The position numbers and the translations under genes are program-made. Below are positions 61,498 through 64,000 of a DNA stretch of 64,000 bases, in pieces. Numbering within the stretch: the first letter of the stretch is position 1; the number at the start of each line of letters is the position of its first letter. Source of the DNA: Gymnogyps californianus (taxonomy: Eukaryota > Chordata > Aves > Accipitriformes > Cathartidae); NCBI RefSeq assembly GCF_018139145.2, contig NC_059471.1, forward strand, positions 101,930,914 through 101,994,913, given 5' to 3'. The notes below the pieces were generated by a model. The model ran no database searches. It saw only the letters and a list, made by a program, of their open reading frames with translations, and had not been told where the DNA came from.

Positions 61498-61640
61498 TTT
61501 CAGACCTTCAAAGTGTTCTCTCAGCATAAATTAATGACTTCTCACCAACACTCATGTGAGACAGGTAAGTATTTACACAAATAGGGAAACCAAGACCATG
61601 TTCAGAATATATTTATAGAGTGACCTAGTTACATTTGGGC
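61498..61640 (-). repeat. MIR-like SINE core/tail remnant
   Basis: The plus strand resembles the reverse complement of a MIR/core-SINE 3' part: TTCAAAGTGTTCTCTCAGCA, then CTCATGTGAGACAGGTAAGT, then AAATAGGGAAACCAAGA. It is diverged. Confidence 0.5.
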
Positions 61641-61948
61641 ATGTTAGACCACGTTCTTGCCTGAGGACAGTTTTCAGATGTGACACAATTTGCAAGTCAC
61701 TGAACTACAGACGTAGTGTTGTGGATGGCCAGACGGCCAAGCTCCCTCGTGATCATATTTCCTGCATTCAATCAGAAGGGTTGCTTCAAATATTTTTCAA
61801 GTATTTACCCCAACCATTCTGGAAGGAGGAAGCTGGGTTTATCTACCACAGAACTTGAAACAGAGCACACAGATGCCTTGCATACAGAAAAAAGCCTTTG
61901 CATACAAAAAAGCTTTTGACAAAATGTGGGCTATTTTTAATATCCACA

Positions 61949-62293
61949 TGTCCTGGTTTCAGCTGGGATAGAGTTAATTCTCTTTTTAGTAGCTGGTACA
62001 GTGCTGTGTTTTGGATTTAGTGTGAGAATAATGTTGATAACACGCTGATGTTTTAGTTGTTGCTAAGTAGCACTTAGCCTAAGTTAAGGACTTCTCAGTT
62101 TCCCATGCTCTGCCAGCAAGCAGGTATATGAGAAGCTGGGAGGGAGCACAGCCAGGACAGCTGACCCAAACTAGCCAAAGGGGTATTCCATACCATAGAA
62201 CGTCATGCTCAGTATATAAACAGGGGGGAGTTGGCTGGGAGGGGCGGATCGCTGCTGGGGCATCGGTCAGGGGGTGGTGAGCAATTGCATTGT
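61949..62293 (+). mobile_element. 3'-truncated LTR of the same family as the solo LTR
   Basis: The segment starts with TGTCCTGGTTTCAGCTGG and follows the sense strand of the 47994-48599 LTR closely, including a long stretch identical between the two, and carries the TATATAAA box at 62213-62220. Similarity stops after GCATTGT at about 62293, so roughly the last 40 percent of the LTR is missing. It reads on the plus strand, opposite to the pol remnant to its right. Confidence 0.88.
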
Positions 62294-62326
62294 AAATAAA
62301 AATTAAAAAAAAAAAAAAAAGAAAAA
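62294..62326. repeat. A-rich tract at the LTR break
   Basis: An AAATAAAAATT start passes into a run of 16 or more A residues with scattered G, exactly where LTR similarity ends. The matching part of the solo LTR is T-rich, not A-rich, so this tract was not inherited from it. Confidence 0.8.
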
Positions 62327-62329
62327 AGA

Positions 62330-62831
62330 AGGCCCCTTCCCTTTTTAAGGGCAAGTCCCACACTTTCCAATACATTTCCAATTAATCACCAGCACTTTTG
62401 CTGTCTTTCAATATACACACACAGATATCATTCCTGCAGTCTGTGGGCCATCTCTATCAAATGTCTGTTGAGTTCATTCAGTCCATGACTTTGGGCTCCA
62501 TCTGTCATAACAGTCTGTCTGCGCAGGAGGGACGGTGCTAAGTCCGCTCAGTCGGCAGAACAGGACTGGGCTTCGGTGTGGTGTGGCAGGCGGGTGACGT
62601 TGGGCGCAGCAGGAGGATGGTGTGTAGTGTTGGATTGTTGCATGCTGAAGTCAGTCCTGGTTCCATCACTACTGTGCTTCGCTCAGTTTTATCAAAGTTC
62701 ATTCTTCATTAATCTAAGTGATTCTTACTGTAATACCATTGATATAGCATATAACAATTACAATAATAATGACATACAGTGGCAGGATTATATAGCAATC
62801 AACATCATACAATTTAATCTATTGGCTGTTC
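62330..62831. other. Sequence between LTR fragment and pol remnant
   Basis: About 500 bases with no confident gene. It lies on the 3' side of the minus-strand pol, so it may include the retroviral region between pol and the lost 3' LTR. No envelope-like frame is visible. Confidence 0.4.
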
Positions 62832-64000
62832 TCACTCAAAATCAAATAAATCCCCTTGAGGCACACATCGAAATTCCCCATCCTTCTGCATCACCCACCA
62901 AGTGCACCCAGGTCCTTGAGCAAAAGCAATCCCACGAATGCATTCGCCTTTGCCTGAGGCAGGAGTAACCCAGACTGTTTTCCCTAGCATATTTTTTATG
63001 TGCGCTACAGGGACTTTATCCCCTTCTACAGTATGTGAAAGTTGTGATCGGGCAGGGCGAGCCCAACTGACAAATCCTCTACTGTTGACTAACCAGGTGG
63101 CCTTTGCTAAATGTGTATCCCAATGTTGGAAGGTCCCACCCCCCATTGCTCTCAGTGTAATCTTTAACAATCCATTGTATCGCTCGATTTTCCCAGAGGC
63201 TGGTGCATGATAGGGGCTGTGATATACCCACTCAATGCCATGTTCTTTGGCCCAAGTGTCTATGAGGTTGTTTCGGAAATGAGTCCTGTTGTCTTACTCA
63301 GTTCTTTCTGGGGTGCCATGTTGCCATAAGACTTGCTTTTCAAGGCCCAGGATAGTGTTCTGGGTGGTGGCATGGGGCACGGGATATGTTTCCAGCCATC
63401 CAGTGGTTGCTTCCACCATTGTAAGCACGTGGCACTTGCCTTGGTGGGTTTGTGGGAGTGTGATATAGTCAGTCTGCCAGGCCTCTCCATATTTATATTT
63501 CAGCCATCGTCCTCCATACCAGAGAGGCTTTAACCGCTTGGGTTGCTTGATTGCAGCACTTGTTTGACATTCATGGATAACCTGTGCAATAGTGTCCATG
63601 GTCAGGTCCACCCCTCAATCACGAGCCCATCTATATGTTGCATCTCTTCCTTGATGGCCTGAGGTGTCATGGGCCCACTGAGCTATAAGTAATTCACCCT
63701 TATGTTGCCAGTCCAGATCTACCTGAGCTATTTCAGTCTTAGCAGCCTTGTCTACCTGTTGGTTGTTTGGATGTTCTTCAGTGGCCCGACACTTAGGTAT
63801 GTGGACATCTACGTGACGTACTTTTACAACCAGGTTCTCTACCCGGGCAGCAATATCTTGCCACAATGTGGCAGCCCAGATAGGTTTGCCTCTGCATTGC
63901 CAGTTGCTCTGCTTCCATTGCTGCAACGACCCCCACAGAGCATTTGCCACCATCCATGAGTCAGCACAGAGATAGAGCACTGGCCACTTTTCTCATTCAG
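62832..64000 (-). pseudogene. Endogenous retroviral pol remnant (RNase H end and integrase), partial
   Basis: The frame enters from the right edge and ends at 62832. The first part shows the RNase H end, with an ADSW motif (about 63960) and HVDVH (63810-63825 region). The integrase follows, with the histidine pair (WAHDTSGH) and a CQTSAA piece of the zinc-binding domain, a QTDYI motif carrying the first catalytic Asp, and a KIERYNG motif with the catalytic Glu (about 63185). A C-terminal domain then ends at 62832. Two in-frame stops interrupt it: TGA at 63615-63617, between the zinc-binding histidines and cysteines, and TAA at 63294-63296, directly before the second catalytic Asp. The frame is otherwise unshifted. 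It cannot make an intact enzyme. Protease and most of the reverse transcriptase lie outside the window, if present. Confidence 0.92.

Noticed and set aside
62079..62381. 100-codon minus-strand frame over the truncated LTR
   Set aside because: It is antisense to LTR U3/R sequence and its lysine/phenylalanine-rich part comes from the A-rich tract.
62576..62968. 130-codon plus-strand frame overlapping the pol end
   Set aside because: Its second half is antisense to the integrase C-terminus, and the first half is asparagine/isoleucine-rich AT sequence.

Overview
The window looks like an avian (or close sauropsid) nuclear genome segment. Three lines of evidence point this way: single-copy vertebrate genes with GT-AG introns, CR1-type LINE remnants together with MIR-like core-SINEs, and an endogenous retrovirus LTR family of the kind common in birds. 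No bacterial operons, CRISPR arrays or plasmid features are present. The species cannot be named from the sequence alone.

The gene-bearing part is the left 21 kb. It matches the vertebrate block corresponding to human 21q22.11: FAM243A (C21orf140 homologue, plus strand, 946-1707), SMIM11 (minus strand, coding exons at 11414-11581 and 13255-13275, probable first exon and CpG-island promoter near 18.5 kb) and KCNE2 (minus strand, single coding exon 20591-20968). FAM243A and SMIM11 converge across about 8 kb of non-coding DNA. SMIM11 lies downstream of KCNE2 on the same strand, as in mammals. FAM243A has one in-frame TGA at codon 30 but is otherwise open over 253 codons, so it is either a recent pseudogene, a nonsense allele or a sequence error. 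Its C-terminal half also resembles the end of a DDE-transposase domain.

From about 21 to 64 kb I see no host protein-coding gene. This is probably the intergenic interval between KCNE2 and the next gene of the block (SLC5A3/MRPS6 in other vertebrates, not seen here). It holds decayed CR1 copies (about 24.7-25.25, 27.5, 44.85 and 54.86-55.8 kb), MIR-like SINE remnants, short simple repeats, an isolated CpG-rich patch at 33.7-34.0 kb, and two open frames of unknown meaning (41.3-42.2 and 55.85-56.24 kb). It also holds a complete solo LTR with a 5-bp target duplication (47994-48599).

The right edge carries a second, 3'-truncated copy of the same LTR in the opposite orientation (61949-62293). 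Next to it is an inverted endogenous retroviral pol remnant (RNase H end plus integrase, minus strand, 62832 to beyond the window). The pol frame is continuous except for two in-frame stops. No new multi-gene system is evident. The most interesting items are the nonsense codon and possible transposase ancestry of FAM243A, the tiny split SMIM11 gene with its ZNF143-type promoter, and the rearranged retroviral locus.
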